Source: Blepharisma japonicum
Lineage: Eukaryota; Ciliophora; Heterotrichea; Heterotrichida; Blepharismidae
DNA length: 38,032 bases
Direction of reading: 5' to 3'
Assembly (NCBI GenBank): GCA_949751835.1
Contig: CATKHK010000164.1
Coordinates: 1 to 38,032 of the forward strand
The notes below the pieces were generated by a model, which saw only the letters and a program-made list of their open reading frames with translations, was not told where the DNA came from and ran no database searches. The position numbers and the translations under genes are program-made. This document shows, piece by piece, positions 1 to 11,095 of the stretch. The number at the start of each line of letters is the position of its first letter. Position 1 is the stretch's first letter.

Positions 1-1042
1 CAAGAATTTTAGAACTGCTTTTGGAAAATATATTGACCAAATTAATGAGTTAGAAACAAGATGCAACAAAATGATTGAGATTTTAAATAATGGAGAAAAT
101 GTTCTTGACGTAGCTGCTGAAGATGATATGGAAAGTGTACTTAAACTAAACGCTTCAGATGCTCAGTACAGTATGATTGGGTGAGATATAAATTGATGCT
201 ATTTAGACTATAAAGATATAAATGCAGCAATTATCAAAACTTATGAAATACCTTTTAATCCTTTTAAAAAACCTTTAGTAGATACTATTGAATCAAATGA
301 GCTTTCATTTTTTAGGCATAACACTTCAAATTTTGCAACTATAAACTTAGATACCCTGCAAATTTCTTCTACAGTAACTCTTTCTACTGAAGAATCAATT
401 AACGGATACACTACAAGCTGTATACTTCCTGATTATACTTACTTTTATTGCTGCAATACAAACACTAGTACAGGTCTCACATTTACAATTGACAAAAACA
501 AAAACGTGAAACAGTTGCAAAAATCGAAAGTAAATTACTATGCTGATCCTATATTTTATAATAATTTTATTTATTTATTAGGAGGACATAATAACTTAGC
601 TGAAAGGTATGATTTTAAACAAAATGTGTGGGAAAGCATGGCCCCACTACCTCAAGGTTTGAATTTTAATAATGGTTGCAATGCTTTATATAGAGATTCA
701 ATTCTCATAGCAAGCTATTACATCCAAAAAGTGATAATTTATAGCATACCTAAAAATAATTACCAAGAAGTCCCTAATTTGGCTTTAACTGTGAATTGCC
801 ATAAATTTATGCTAAGGGGGAACAATAGAATATATTTATTTGAGAAAAGGGGACGGATTTTCGAAAGCGCGATAAACAATATTTTAAGTTGATATCAAAT
901 AGGGACTAATAGCATTACAGGAAGTTGTAATCAATCAAGTGTTGTTCGCTATAAAGGCTGTCTTTACTTCGTTATCTATCAAAATCAGCTTTGGAAATTT
1001 GATCTTACTTCTAAGCAAGCTTCTCAAGTAGCAACTCTCTAA
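1..1042 (+). CDS. B-box/coiled-coil/kelch family protein, copy 1 (5' end outside window)
   Basis: The frame is open from base 2 to TAA at 1040-1042 when TGA is Trp (TGA at 182-184, 194-196 and 890-892). The N-terminal zinc finger lies outside the window. What remains is the end of the coiled coil, then a kelch-like propeller with the motifs LLGGHNNLAERYDF and VWESMAPLP. It aligns end to end with the complete copies at 2044 and 11603. By family, kelch propellers are protein-interaction scaffolds and B-box/coiled-coil proteins often act as TRIM-like adaptors, but no RING is present in the complete copies, so ligase activity should not be assumed. Target and localisation are unknown. No internal TAA or TAG is seen. 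Confidence 0.88.
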
Positions 1043-2043
1043 CATAAAAATTTAAAATTTAATAAGGTCCTATCCTTTGTCTTATTTTCGCTCTTTTTTG
1101 AATTTCCCATTGTAAATAATCTGAATAATAATGAAGAAGCTGCAGTCAATATCTTTTACCTAGATGATAGTTTGCTTCTTTATTCAACTTCCAAAACTTC
1201 ATTTTTCAAATTAAATTACTTTGGCTTTTCTTAAGCTATCTTAGTCATTTTATAATTTTTTTCCTGTAAAATTATCAAAACGTGCTAATTAGCTATTTTA
1301 CTTTAATTATTCAAGTCTCAGTTTCTTTTTGAAGTAATGCATTTTCGTAATTTAAATTTATTAAAAATAAATCGGCGACAGCTAAGATTAATATAAATAA
1401 TTAGAAGAAATGAGTTTAATACAAGCTTCTTAATGTGCTAATTAATTTATTTTGCCCAATTATTAGCTTTAATATTAAATTATTTTCAAATTCAGCAAAA
1501 CAAAAAATTAAAACTGGGAAGACCGAATTTAATGCTTCTTTATTAAGATTGCAATTTATAATTCATTGGACTGATAAATTATTCTAGTAAATAAAAATTT
1601 ATTTATGTTATATAATATTAATGCTTAGTTCAATCTTTCTGCTATTATAAGCTTAATTAATTGGATGAACTTTAAAAATTGATGATAAAATACCCTTTTT
1701 TATTAAAAGTCAAAACCAATTTGTTTCTTTATCACTTAAATAGAAAAAAGCCAAAAAATAAGAAAAATCCAGATATTCATAATTTAATTTATAAATTTTA
1801 ACAGCTTATATAACAAAATAAAGGAGCTTACAGCACACATGATAAGTAAAATCAAGGTCGATATGCCAAGTTGTCCTTCAAACTAGAAAATTAGTCGAAA
1901 GTGTAAATTGAAGCAGTGCGTTTGTTAAAGATTATTTTTTATGAATAGCTTTACTATAAGAAAAGAATTAATAGCAAATTGAAATGCTTAAATTGGCTTA
2001 TTTATTAACTTTAAAATTAAATAAGTAATATGATTCTATAAAT
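1043..2043. other. AT-rich intergenic flank repeated between kelch copies
   Basis: No gene is supported. The sequence is very AT-rich and is largely shared with the flanks at 3346-3900, 12905-13776 and 15076-15250, and in reverse complement with 24737-25281. The repeat unit is therefore gene plus flank, as expected for tandem duplication by unequal exchange. A 91-bp TA-bounded segment here (1509-1599) is absent from the 13.36-kb flank. Confidence 0.7.
1509..1599. mobile_element. TA-bounded 91-bp indel, possible IES
   Basis: Relative to the flank at about 13358-13375, this copy carries extra DNA between two TA dinucleotides (1509-1510 and 1600-1601). Removing 1509-1599 leaves one TA and restores the shorter flank, apart from a T/A difference nearby. 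The terminal inverted repeat is weak. A simple deletion in the other copy explains it equally well. Confidence 0.3.
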
Positions 2044-2046
2044 ATG
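2032..2046 (+). promoter_or_regulatory. Conserved start-codon context GATTCTATAAATATG
   Basis: This 15-base word, ending in the ATG, is kept with at most one or two changes in front of every complete kelch copy (starts at 11603, 13777, 15986, 22238, 23996 and, inverted, 26583). Sequence further upstream drifts more. It could be a translation-initiation context, a core-promoter element combined with a very short 5' UTR, or a remnant of a longer reading frame, because upstream codons read Asp-Ser-Ile-Asn in all copies. Copy 2044 has a TAA five codons further upstream (2026-2028). Confidence 0.45.
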
Positions 2047-3345
2047 TTTAGCGGAAGGTGCTTCAAAGATGGTTGCACAAATAAGCTTTATGGAAAGTGT
2101 GAATGTGAAAATTTTATTTTATTTTGCAAAAAGCATGCCTTAAAGCATTTGGAAAAAAAAACTTCTAAAGGGCACCCTTGACTAAGACTTTACTTTAAAC
2201 CAGCAGAAGAAATTAAGCAGCCAGTTATTGATAAGCTCATATCAATGAAAAAAGATATCAAAAATTACAAATTTGAAGCACTAGTAAGTGCAAATAAAAT
2301 AATCAAGAATTTTAGAACTGCTTTTGGGAAATATATCGACCAAATTAATGAGTTAGAAACAAGATGCAATAAAATGCTTAAAGTTTTATATAGCGGAGAA
2401 AAGGTTCTTGACGTGGCTGCTGAAGATAATATGGAAAGTGTGCTTAAACTAAACGCTTCAGATGCCCAGTACAAGATGACTGGGTGAGATATATATGAGT
2501 GCTACTTAGACTATAAAGATATAAATGCAGCAATTAGAAAAACTTATGAAGCACCTTTTAATCCTTTTAGACAATCTTTAGATGATACCATTAGATCAAA
2601 TGAACTTTCATTTTTTAGATGCAGCACTTCAAATTTTGCAACTATAAACTTAGATACCCTGCAAATTTCTTCTACAGTAACTCTTTCTACTCAAGAATCA
2701 ATTCACGGACACACTACAAGCTGTATACTTCCTGATTATACTTATTTTTATTGCTGCAATGCAAACACTAGTACAGGTCTCGCATTTACAATTGACAAAA
2801 ATAAAAACGTGAAACAGCTGCAAAAATCAAAAGTAAATTGCTATACTGATCCTATATTTTATAATAATTTTATCTATTTATTAGGAGGACAGAATAACCT
2901 GGCTGAAAGGTATGATTTTAAACAAAATGTGTGGGAAAGCATGGCTCCACTACCTCAAGGTTTGAATTTTGGTTATGGTTGCAATGCTTTATATAGAAAT
3001 TCAATTCTCATAGCAAGCTATTACATCCAAAAAGTGATAATTTATAGCATACCTCAAAATAACTACCAAGAAGTCCCTAATTTGGCTTTAACTGCTAGTC
3101 GCTATAGATTTATGCTAAGAGGGAACAATAGAATGTATTTATTTGAGAAAGGAGGAAGGATTTTCGAAAGCGCGATAGGCAATATTTTAAGTTGAACTCA
3201 AATAGGGACTAATAGCATTCCAGGAAATTGTAATCAATCAAGTGTTGTTCGCTATAAAGACTGCCTTTACTTCGTTAATTATCAAAATCAGCTTTGGAAA
3301 TTTGATCTTACTTCTAAGCAAACTTCTCAAGTAGCAACTCTCTAA
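2044..3345 (+). CDS. B-box/coiled-coil/kelch family protein, copy 2
   Basis: 433 residues, single exon, TGA read as Trp. Residues 1-53 form a B-box-like zinc finger (Cys6, Cys11, Cys19, Cys21, Cys28, His31, His35, His44). About 60-125 is a charged helical, probably coiled-coil, stretch. About 170-433 is a kelch-like propeller with LLGGQNNLAERYDF near 280 and VWESMAPLP near 300. The start at MFSGRC is chosen because an in-frame TAA sits just upstream and all family members share it. Odd point: the codon after His-Pro at 45 is TGA (Trp46), where most paralogues have Cys. Family knowledge suggests a cytoplasmic scaffold or adaptor; function is inferred only. Confidence 0.9.
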
Positions 3346-4560
3346 CATAAAAATTTAAAATCCAATAAGGTCCTGCCCTTTTGTCTTATTTTCGCTCTTT
3401 TTTAAATTTCCCATTGTAAATAACCTAAATAATAATGAAGAAGCTGCAGACAGCATCTTTTACCTAGATAATAGTTTGCTTCTTTATTCAACTTTCAAAA
3501 CTTAATTTTTTCGAATTAAATTACTTTGGCTTTTCTTAAGCTATCTTAGTCATTTTATAATTTTTTCCTGTAAAATTATCAAAACGTGCTAATTAGCAAT
3601 TTTACTTTAATGATTCAAGTCTCAGTTTCTTTTTGTAGTGCATTTTCGTAATTTAAATTTATTAAAAATAAATCTGCAACAGCCAAGATTAATATAAATA
3701 ATTAGAAGAAATGAGTTTTATACAAGCTTCTTAATGTGCTAATTAATTTATTTTGCCCAATTATTAGCATTAATATTACATCAATTTCAAATTTAGCAAA
3801 ACAAAAATTGAACAGAAAAGACCGAATTAAATGCTTCTTTATTAAGATTGCAATTTATAATCCAATCATTGGATTGGTAAATTATTCTAATAAATAAAAA
3901 TTTATAGTCAAAAAGCATGCAAATTAGTTTCAATAAAAGATAATTAATATTATTAAGCCGTCCTAATAATATTATATGAATTTTTAAATATTAGTAAGAA
4001 AAATTATAATGAAAGATGATTTGAATACTTTAGTAGGATTAATAATTAGAGTACACTCACTTTTAAGTAAATTTTAGTTAAGCTAAAAATCGCACATTTG
4101 ATAAAAATTTTTAATTCCATCATGCAAAAATATTTAATATTAATTTAGTATGCATACTGAATTGAGTAGCCATGAAATATTTATGTAACAATTAGAAGAT
4201 GCAGATTAGAGAGATTTCTTATTGGTGACAGGAGCAAGCAATTTTAACAATGCATTGCAGTCTATAGAATAACTCTATATTAAAATTACAAAAATTGAAC
4301 CAACAAAATATTTAAGCTGCTTTTATTGATTGAGTTTATTCAAATAAATAATGGACTCCAGACAATAGTTTAGTTTACTGCATGTACTCGTATTATTGGC
4401 TATTGATGAAATTCAATTTTTTCAAAAAAATCTCAATCGACGTTATAAGGGGTACTTGTGCTATAGAAAACTATATTAGGCTGGAAAGAAAGTTATAAAA
4501 TGAAAATGAAGAAAGTTTAAGAAAAATACGAAGATAGTCTAAGAAATCCCTTTGAGCCTT
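3346..4560. other. 3' flank of copy 2 joined to segmental-duplication block
   Basis: No gene is supported. 3346-3900 is the kelch 3' flank. At about 3903 it switches to sequence that reappears at 17830-18410, which ends next to the second cysteine-rich gene. Inside the block this copy has roughly 55-60 extra bases near 4328-4390 compared with 18248-18260. Confidence 0.65.
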
Positions 4561-4676
4561 AATTTTCACAATTTACGTATTGAGTAAAGCTATTATAAAA
4601 TCCCTTTATTTTTGGGAAAATTAATAAGCTATTACTCCATCTTATTACTCTATCTACTTACCGTTCTGCTCTCTCA

Positions 4677-4808
4677 ATACTCTTAATGATGTAGGCTCGT
4701 ACTCGGCTTTGCTTGGAAGAAGGGGGCTAGGCTGCCATTCATGCTTTAACACCGAGTCAAAAGGTATCCCATTGGGCTTCTATGCCTTTTTGAATAGAGT
4801 ATGACTTT
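4677..4808 (+). ncRNA. Candidate structured RNA, unassigned
   Basis: A GC-richer island in AT-rich DNA. A perfect 7-bp terminal stem (ATACTCT 4677-4683 with AGAGTAT 4796-4802) encloses two further helices: ACTCGG 4701-4706 with CCGAGT 4752-4757, and AAAAGG 4759-4764 with CCTTTT 4785-4790. This makes a three-way junction of about 126 nt. TTTT at 4805-4808 directly after the stem would suit a Pol III terminator on the plus strand. It does not match 5S, U1, U4, U5, U6 or tRNA by eye. No long reading frame explains it. Confidence 0.4.
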
Positions 4809-4835
4809 TAAAAGAAGTTCTAGAATACTCTAAAA

Positions 4836-5058
4836 GAGATTCAGACTCTCGATATTGCAAAAAAAAATTCCCATAAACACAGTTGGAGACAAAGAGCCAT
4901 CATCGAATTTCTTTTTCTATTCGTTATGGCTTCAGCCTCAAGGTTCACAGTGATACATGTTCCGAAGCTGAAAAGTATCAATTTATTTGCGTCATCGCTG
5001 ACTACCATAAAATGGTAGCATAGCCGGATATATAGCAACCTGAAAGTCTAACAGTCTC
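4836..5058 (-). ncRNA. Candidate U3 small nucleolar RNA
   Basis: Read on the minus strand, this has U3 elements in the right order at the right size (about 222 nt; human U3 is 217). A 5' region contains ACTTTCAGG (5040-5048), as in U3 box A'. A C'-like CGATGAC lies near 4992-4999. A box B-like GAGGCTGAAGCC (4928-4939) resembles the human GAGCGTGAAGCC. A box C-like ATGATGG lies near 4898-4904, and box D GTCTGA at 4841-4846. CGAAT/ATTCG pairs between B and C. Hairpins lie at 5002-5018 and 4951-4980. AGAG/CTCT pairs between C and D. T4 follows box D (4832-4835 on the complement), a possible Pol III stop. U3 guides 18S pre-rRNA processing in the nucleolus. The box A segment after TTTCAGG diverges from the usual form, so a pseudogene or a divergent U3 is possible. 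Confidence 0.55.
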
Positions 5059-5407
5059 AGGTAGTAAGAGGATATGTCGCATTATTTTACTATTTTAATG
5101 TATATATCTTAAACTATCCATTTTGTTGATTACCATTTGTAAAAAAAATTACAGAAAATTTTATAAAAATAAAAATCGATTTATATCGTGAGATCAAAAG
5201 AAGACTTAATGAAGAAGAAATTCTGATTTTTTAAAATCAATAATTAAATATTAATTATAAAGATAAGTGGATTATTTAAAAGTATGTTATAAATTTAATC
5301 TTCAATATTAAATTATTGAATAAGTTTCAATTAAAGCTTTAAGAGCTCATAATATTATGCTATATCTAATTTATAAAGTTATTTGAGCAAATTTGAATAA
5401 TCTTATC

Positions 5408-8400
5408 TTATTTGCTTAAATTCTGACCTGGAAACGGGACACAAATTTGTCCACTAAAGTAGAACCCAGATTTGCATGCACACACTTTAGCCCATTCTAC
5501 AAAATAAGAGTTCGGATCCAAACAAATACATGAATTTCCCACCAAAGCCATGTGAGCAGAATCATAACAACTCAAGCATTGATTATATGAACACTGGGAG
5601 CAGCTTGGAGCACATGCACTACAGACGTTATTGTAATAGCCATAAAGGCACTCACATTTCAATGTATTTATGTTAAACACTGCGTTAGGATCAATACAAC
5701 TGCATACGCCTTCATTAAAAATCATATTCATTTCATCAGCACAAGAAGTGCATGTCACCCCATCCTCCAAACAATCATAACAGGTTGCTAAGCAAGATAC
5801 ACATTTAGAGTATTCGTTATAATAGCCAATAGTACATTCGCATTGATTGGTTTCAATGTTATATACAGCATTAAAATCTGAACAAAAACAAGTGTTATTA
5901 ATAAGCAACAAATTGTTATTGCATGATGTACATGTGGTAGATGAAATGCATGTCGCACAGTTCTCAGGGCATGGCAGGCATGAATAAGTTGAGTTCATAT
6001 AATAGCCATCCTGGCAAATACAATTATTTCATGATTGAACTGCATTAGGATCACAAGCACAATTATTGTTTTGAAGTAGAAATGGTGCCTGACATGATTT
6101 GCATACATCATAGCTTTCGCAGTTACAGTGCGGCCTACAATAACATCAGCCATTATAATAGTAATTCCCTTCTTGAGGGCATACACAATTATTATTTTGC
6201 GGACTGTATACAAGCCCCCATCAGCATAAGCATTCTGCATTATCTGTATTTTGGCCAACTAATTGCATAACTCCTACGCAAGAATAACAATTTTTATCAT
6301 TTCAACTAGCACACGTTGTATTCATGCTGCAGCATAGATTATCACCACATTTATAGAAATCACTATCGCAACTACAAACTCCATTATTTCAAGTAGAATT
6401 TTGAGAGCAAGGTTCCAAGCAAGTTCCATTTGCTGTACATGAATAGCAGCCGCAAGGAGGACACTCAGTGCTATTTCAAAATCCTGGAGCACAAATGCAA
6501 GTACCTAATATATTATCTCAAACAAATCCAGGTTTACAAGTACAAGAATCTCCAGAAGAAGAAAGCAGCATATTTTTCTGGCATCCCAAGCATTTACCAT
6601 TTTTGCACTTTGTACAGCCCATTATGCCTCCATAGATATAACTATCACATGGTTGGCAAAACTTACTATTGCTATGCTGTAGGTGACTTAAATTGCAAGT
6701 GCAATTTTGAGTTTTTATATTATATGAAGCATTAGGATCTTGGCAATAGCATTGACCTTGAAATAGCAGCATGTTACTAGGACATTTCAAACATAAACCC
6801 TCAATTGAGAACTCTTTGCATGGACCAGCTACTGGAATACATTGCAAAGCATTTCCAATTAAATTTGATACCGAATTACTTAAGCATTCACAAAGGCCTG
6901 ATGAAACATTAAAAAATGAATTTGGATCACTACACAAGCAGGTTCCACAACTTAGAGTCATATTTACAGAATCAATGCATGATAAGCATTTATTATTTTC
7001 ACAAGTCCCACATAATGGAGATTGGCAAGCCACACATTCATTTCCATCATAATAATATTGCTCTTTGCAGACACAGCTATTTGCAATAGGATCATAAGCT
7101 GTATTAGATCCATTGCAAACACAAGTTCCTGATATGATTTCCATTTCTTCTGGGTTTGCGCACTGAGTGCAAACATTGCTAAAAGAACATGAAGAACATT
7201 CCATAGGACATTCTATGCACACATTATCAGCTAATTGATATCCTTGATTACAAACACACTTTTTTTGGCTCAAAATAAAGCTTGCATTCATATCACTGCA
7301 AGTGCAAAGGCCATTAACTAAGCTCATATTATTTTTATCAACACAGCTTGTGCAAGCCAGATTATTTTCACATGTACTGCAAGAAATTTGACAAGCCCTG
7401 CATACCGAGTTAATCATAAAGTACCCACTATTGCAGACACATGAGTTTTCAAGATCATTAAAAATTGCATTAGGGTCTCTACATTTACACGTTCCATTAC
7501 TTAAAACCATATTCATTGAATCCAAACAGCTTAGACATACAGTTTGATTTACACATTGCTTGCATGGTGACTCGCAATCAGTGCACTCCAAACCGCGCCA
7601 AAAGAAATCATTATCACAAACGCAAGTTTCCCCATCATAAGTTGAGTTTTCTGGACAGGCACAAATCCCGTTACTGTCAATTATCATATGAACTGGGTCC
7701 TTACAACTCAAACATTTAGCGCTGTTATCACAGCTGATACAAGTTTCAGGGCAATTATCACAGCCTGTGCTATTCAGATATGTTCCCACTGGGCAAACGC
7801 ATTGATTGAGCTGTAAATCATAAGTAGAGTTGTTTGGAGAAGTACAAATGCAAGTGCTATTTATTAGAGTCATTTGATCAGGAAGTACACAAGAGTCGCA
7901 ATCTGTGGCAGATATGCAGTTGCCACAAGGCAAAGAACAAAGACTGCACGACTGATTATTCATATAATACCCATCATCACACTGGCAAGATTCAGTTTGA
8001 TTTGAGAAATGAGAATTAGGCGGTATGCATTGGCATAGACCGTCGTCATTGATAGACATCAGAGAGTTAGCACAAGATAGGCAACATACACTTTGATTTG
8101 GCTTGCAGTAACCGTTTCAGGAGGAGCAAACTAGGCAGACATCTGGACACTCAAGGCATTCAAGTTTATCTGGAGATAGATAATATCCCGCTACACAATA
8201 GCACCCATTAAATCCATCAGGAATAGAATGAGGATAAGTACACTCACAAACACCATCTATCAAACTATATGGATAATTTGTTGCATCCGGCTGGGAACAA
8301 GATACACAATTTGTTTCATTTGTGCAATAAAGGCATCCTTCAGAACAGGAAATGCAATCTGAGCCATTTCTAAACATCCCAAATGGGCAATCACACTCCA

Positions 8401-9829
8401 TAGTGGTGGAATTAAAGTGTGATCCCGGAAATCTGCAACTGCAGACGCCATTCTCCAAAATCATGGCATCTGGATCCATACAGCTTAAGCATGACTGCGA
8501 ATTCCTGCAAGTGGCACATCCCGAGGAGCAAGGCTCACAATCTTGGAAACTATTTAAAAAATATCCAATATCGCAAATGCATCTTCCTTCATATACGCTA
8601 AATGTAGAATTTGAAGGACAAGTGCAGATCCCATTAGATAAATCCATACGTCAGTCAAGGCAAGAATTACAAAAAGTGTCACTACTACATGTTTCACATG
8701 GTTGTTGGCAATGATAACAAGTTGAGTTTTCCATATAGTACCATGCTTGGCACTCACAAAGTTCTAAAGCTACATTCAAAAATGCATGCGGGTCTTTACA
8801 TTTGCAAATTCCTTCAGTTAAACTCATATTTTCTGGATCAATGCAAGATGTGCATGTATTTTGATTGCTGCAAGTGCTACAAGTTGCATTACATGTCTGA
8901 CAAATTTCCCCATCAATCCACGTGCCATCAGGACAATTGCAAAATTTTGAAGTAGAATTAAAGATTGATCCTTCAGGATTTGAGCAATAGCATCAGTTGT
9001 CATAAAGGGTCATTTGAGTAGGATTTATACAGGATAAGCAGCTTGATGAGCTTGTGCAAGAGGCACAAATTGTAGGGCATAGAGCACAAAAATTTGTGCT
9101 ATTTAAAAAATAGCCACTTTTGCATACACAAGAATTTGTTGGAGAGAAAAATAATGCATTTGGATCAGTGCAGTAGCAAATCCCATTTTTTATTGACATG
9201 TGGGTTGAGTCATAGCATGTAACACATGCACCTGCATTTGTATCGCAAACTTTGCAGGCTGAAGTGCAAGGAGTACCTAAGTTGGCATTAAAAAGTTCAT
9301 CAAGCTTCTCAAGAACTTTAGCATTTTCAAAGTAAATCTTTGACAAACTCTGGATAAGTGAGTAAATTATTGAAGTTTCATTTTCTGTAAGAAGTAGAGG
9401 CATGCTTATCTTAATAAGCCCTAATTTTTGATAATTAAGGGATGAGGAACAGTCTTCAAGGCTTAACGGATTTTTTGAATTTTTATCATTCGCAATAAGC
9501 AAAATTACATCTGAAGGTGACATCTGTGATATCGTCAATTGGCCGAATTCAGAACATAATGGCCGGCTAGACGCAGATGGAGATAGAGTTGTAGGTACTT
9601 CTTGAAGAAGATAAGATATGACCTGGATGGAATCTTCTAGAAGTTCTGTGAGAAATTGCTTTGAGATTTCATCAAAGTCACTTTTGGCATCAAGAAAATA
9701 ATCTATTCGAATCTGGCTTGAGATGAGCTTTGATGGTGATAGAAAATAAGAATCAATGTGATCTGAGATTTTATTGGCATTGGAGAAGATGAAGCAAAGA
9801 AGAAATGTGAAGAGAAGACTTGCTTTCAT
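5408..9829 (-). CDS. Large cysteine-rich secreted/surface protein, full copy
   Basis: 1473 residues in one exon with many in-frame TGA=Trp codons; the three longest pieces share one frame. The protein starts MKASLLFTFLLCF, a clear signal peptide. Residues about 20-185 form a non-repetitive domain whose layout resembles the N-terminal part of leishmanolysin-like (peptidase M8) proteins of ciliates, but no HExxH zinc motif is present, so protease activity is unlikely. From about 188 to the end it is many CxxC-type modules of about 50-60 residues with recurring CxSCxDPxNM and DPNAxF motifs, like furin/growth-factor-receptor cysteine-rich repeats. The C-terminus (PGQNLSK) has no membrane segment or GPI-like tail, suggesting secretion or peripheral surface attachment. 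A truncated near-identical copy lies at 18415-20637. Confidence 0.9.
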
Positions 9830-10234
9830 CTTTTATTATGTCCACATTTTCTCACGATAATTGGGATTAGAAAACATTTAAATCTAAGGAATGTAGAAAA
9901 TTTTAAAATTTTAATGCTTATAAAGTTTATTAAGTTTTTCACATTGAATATTGCAAGATAAAAAAATAGTTTTATATTCGGGCAAGATCAGCAATAAAAT
10001 TATTAAAGTTATACTTCTCTTACTTAAAATTTCATCAGTACTTCTTCATTCAAACCAAGCTTATAATATTAATTGAGAGTAGAATAGTTAATGCACCCAA
10101 TATCATTATTTAGGCTTATAGCGCAATATTGTAATAATTTAGAGTGAAAGTATTCTACTCTTTCCTGCTACTATGCTTTGAAAATGTGTATGTTTTATAT
10201 AGCGTTTTATTAAGGATAAATTTAATTATAAATT

Positions 10235-10415
10235 TTTCTTTTATTATAAGAGCAGTATGCTAAAATACCCTATTTTGCTATTATTTTCTCAATTATACTC
10301 ATCTCCAATTTTGCATTCATAAATAAATTCATTGCTGAGCTCAATCACAAACAATCTTTCTAAGCTTATCAAGTTCTTTTATACCCCTGCAAAATCATAG
10401 TATCCTGTGCAAAAG
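10235..10415 (-). pseudogene. Fragment of gene-9-type kelch protein (C-terminal part)
   Basis: In reverse complement this encodes pieces such as LISLERLFVIELSNEFIYE, matching ILINVERLYLIECNNGSIYE of the 35120 gene. No start is present and the frame breaks before and after. The longer version of the same remnant lies at 21110-22020; here it is cut off at the junction near 10420. Confidence 0.65.
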
Positions 10416-10433
10416 AGAATAAGAAATGTGTTG

Positions 10434-11095
10434 CTATAAGGAAGTTTGGAGAAATGTGGATGAAAAAGCGATATGGGTTTCTTTGCAATGGATATGGACC
10501 AAAGCACTATTATTAGGAATTCATGATTTTATTCTATAAAGTTATTTTAATCGACTGCTCCGTATTTTTATCAATATATCAGCCAATGTTCAAGCTCTTT
10601 CAGCAGCTCTTTTCTTTATGCTATTTCTCCATCTTCATTCCAGAAATAAGCCATTCAGCGAAGTATTTTTCAATAGGGCAGAAACTTTCTCTAGATTAGC
10701 ATCATTAATCACAATTTTGACTGGTCTTTTTTTTCTAACCGCAGATTTAGGCACCGCAGTTACATATATTTTACTTGTACTCTTGATATTTGTCAACACT
10801 TTGTTTATTGTTTACATTTTGGCTAAATTTTTCTTACAATTTCCAATTGTTGATCGCATAATTATGAAGATATTGAAAAATTTATAAGAATGAAAGAAAG
10901 TATATAATCAATGTTGTTCCTGCTAATGAAAACGAGCTAGATGAGAGCTGTAAAGAGGCTCAACAAGACTGTGGAAAAATAGAGATCAGTATGATAATTT
11001 TAGATAACACAAAAATTGGAATAATTTTCAAAGAGAGTTTAGGCAATTCGGGGAGTATGACCCTTTTTCATCTATGAGAAGTATATCTGCTTTTA
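10434..11095 (+). pseudogene. C-terminal membrane module of a ciliate cysteine-rich receptor-like protein, decayed
   Basis: The reading frames recover KKRYGFLCNGYGPKHYY then EFMILFYKVILI, followed after a one-base deletion near 10570 by an open frame to 10887. That frame contains FFNRAETFSRLASLIT and two hydrophobic segments. This order (YGFL, YYWEF, NRxE, TIxxGLFF) is typical of the polytopic C-terminus of large cysteine-rich ciliate surface proteins. The expected Trp of YYWEF is TAG here. The inverted copy at 27180-28735 has TGG at that site and lacks the one-base deletion, but carries other lesions. A tail frame (KYIINVVPANENELD) follows the TAA. Confidence 0.7.

Larger units (their letters stand above)
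3903..10420. repeat. Direct segmental duplication, copy A
   Basis: 3903-4555 aligns with 17830-18400, 7640-9829 with 18450-20637, and 9830-10400 with 20640-21280, all in the same orientation. Copy A is longer because copy B lacks about 3.1 kb (about 4555-7640), covering the 3' half of the cysteine-rich gene and both candidate RNA genes. The unit ends at about 10420 in a gene-9-like kelch pseudogene fragment that is more complete in copy B. Confidence 0.8.

Noticed and set aside
2265-2474. Minus-strand open frame inside kelch copy 2
   Set aside because: It is the antisense shadow of the conserved coiled-coil coding region; no conservation as protein.
4677-4802. 5S rRNA, tRNA, U1 or U5 snRNA
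   Set aside because: The helices look superficially similar, and ACTTACC occurs just upstream as in U1, but the conserved loops, Sm site and promoter boxes are missing.
4841-5038. 65-codon minus-strand frame
   Set aside because: It overlaps the U3-like structured RNA; the composition is explained better by RNA stems.
6430-8955. Several plus-strand open frames over the cysteine-rich gene
   Set aside because: All lie antisense to a 1473-codon gene with clear cysteine modules and have no start context or recognisable domain.
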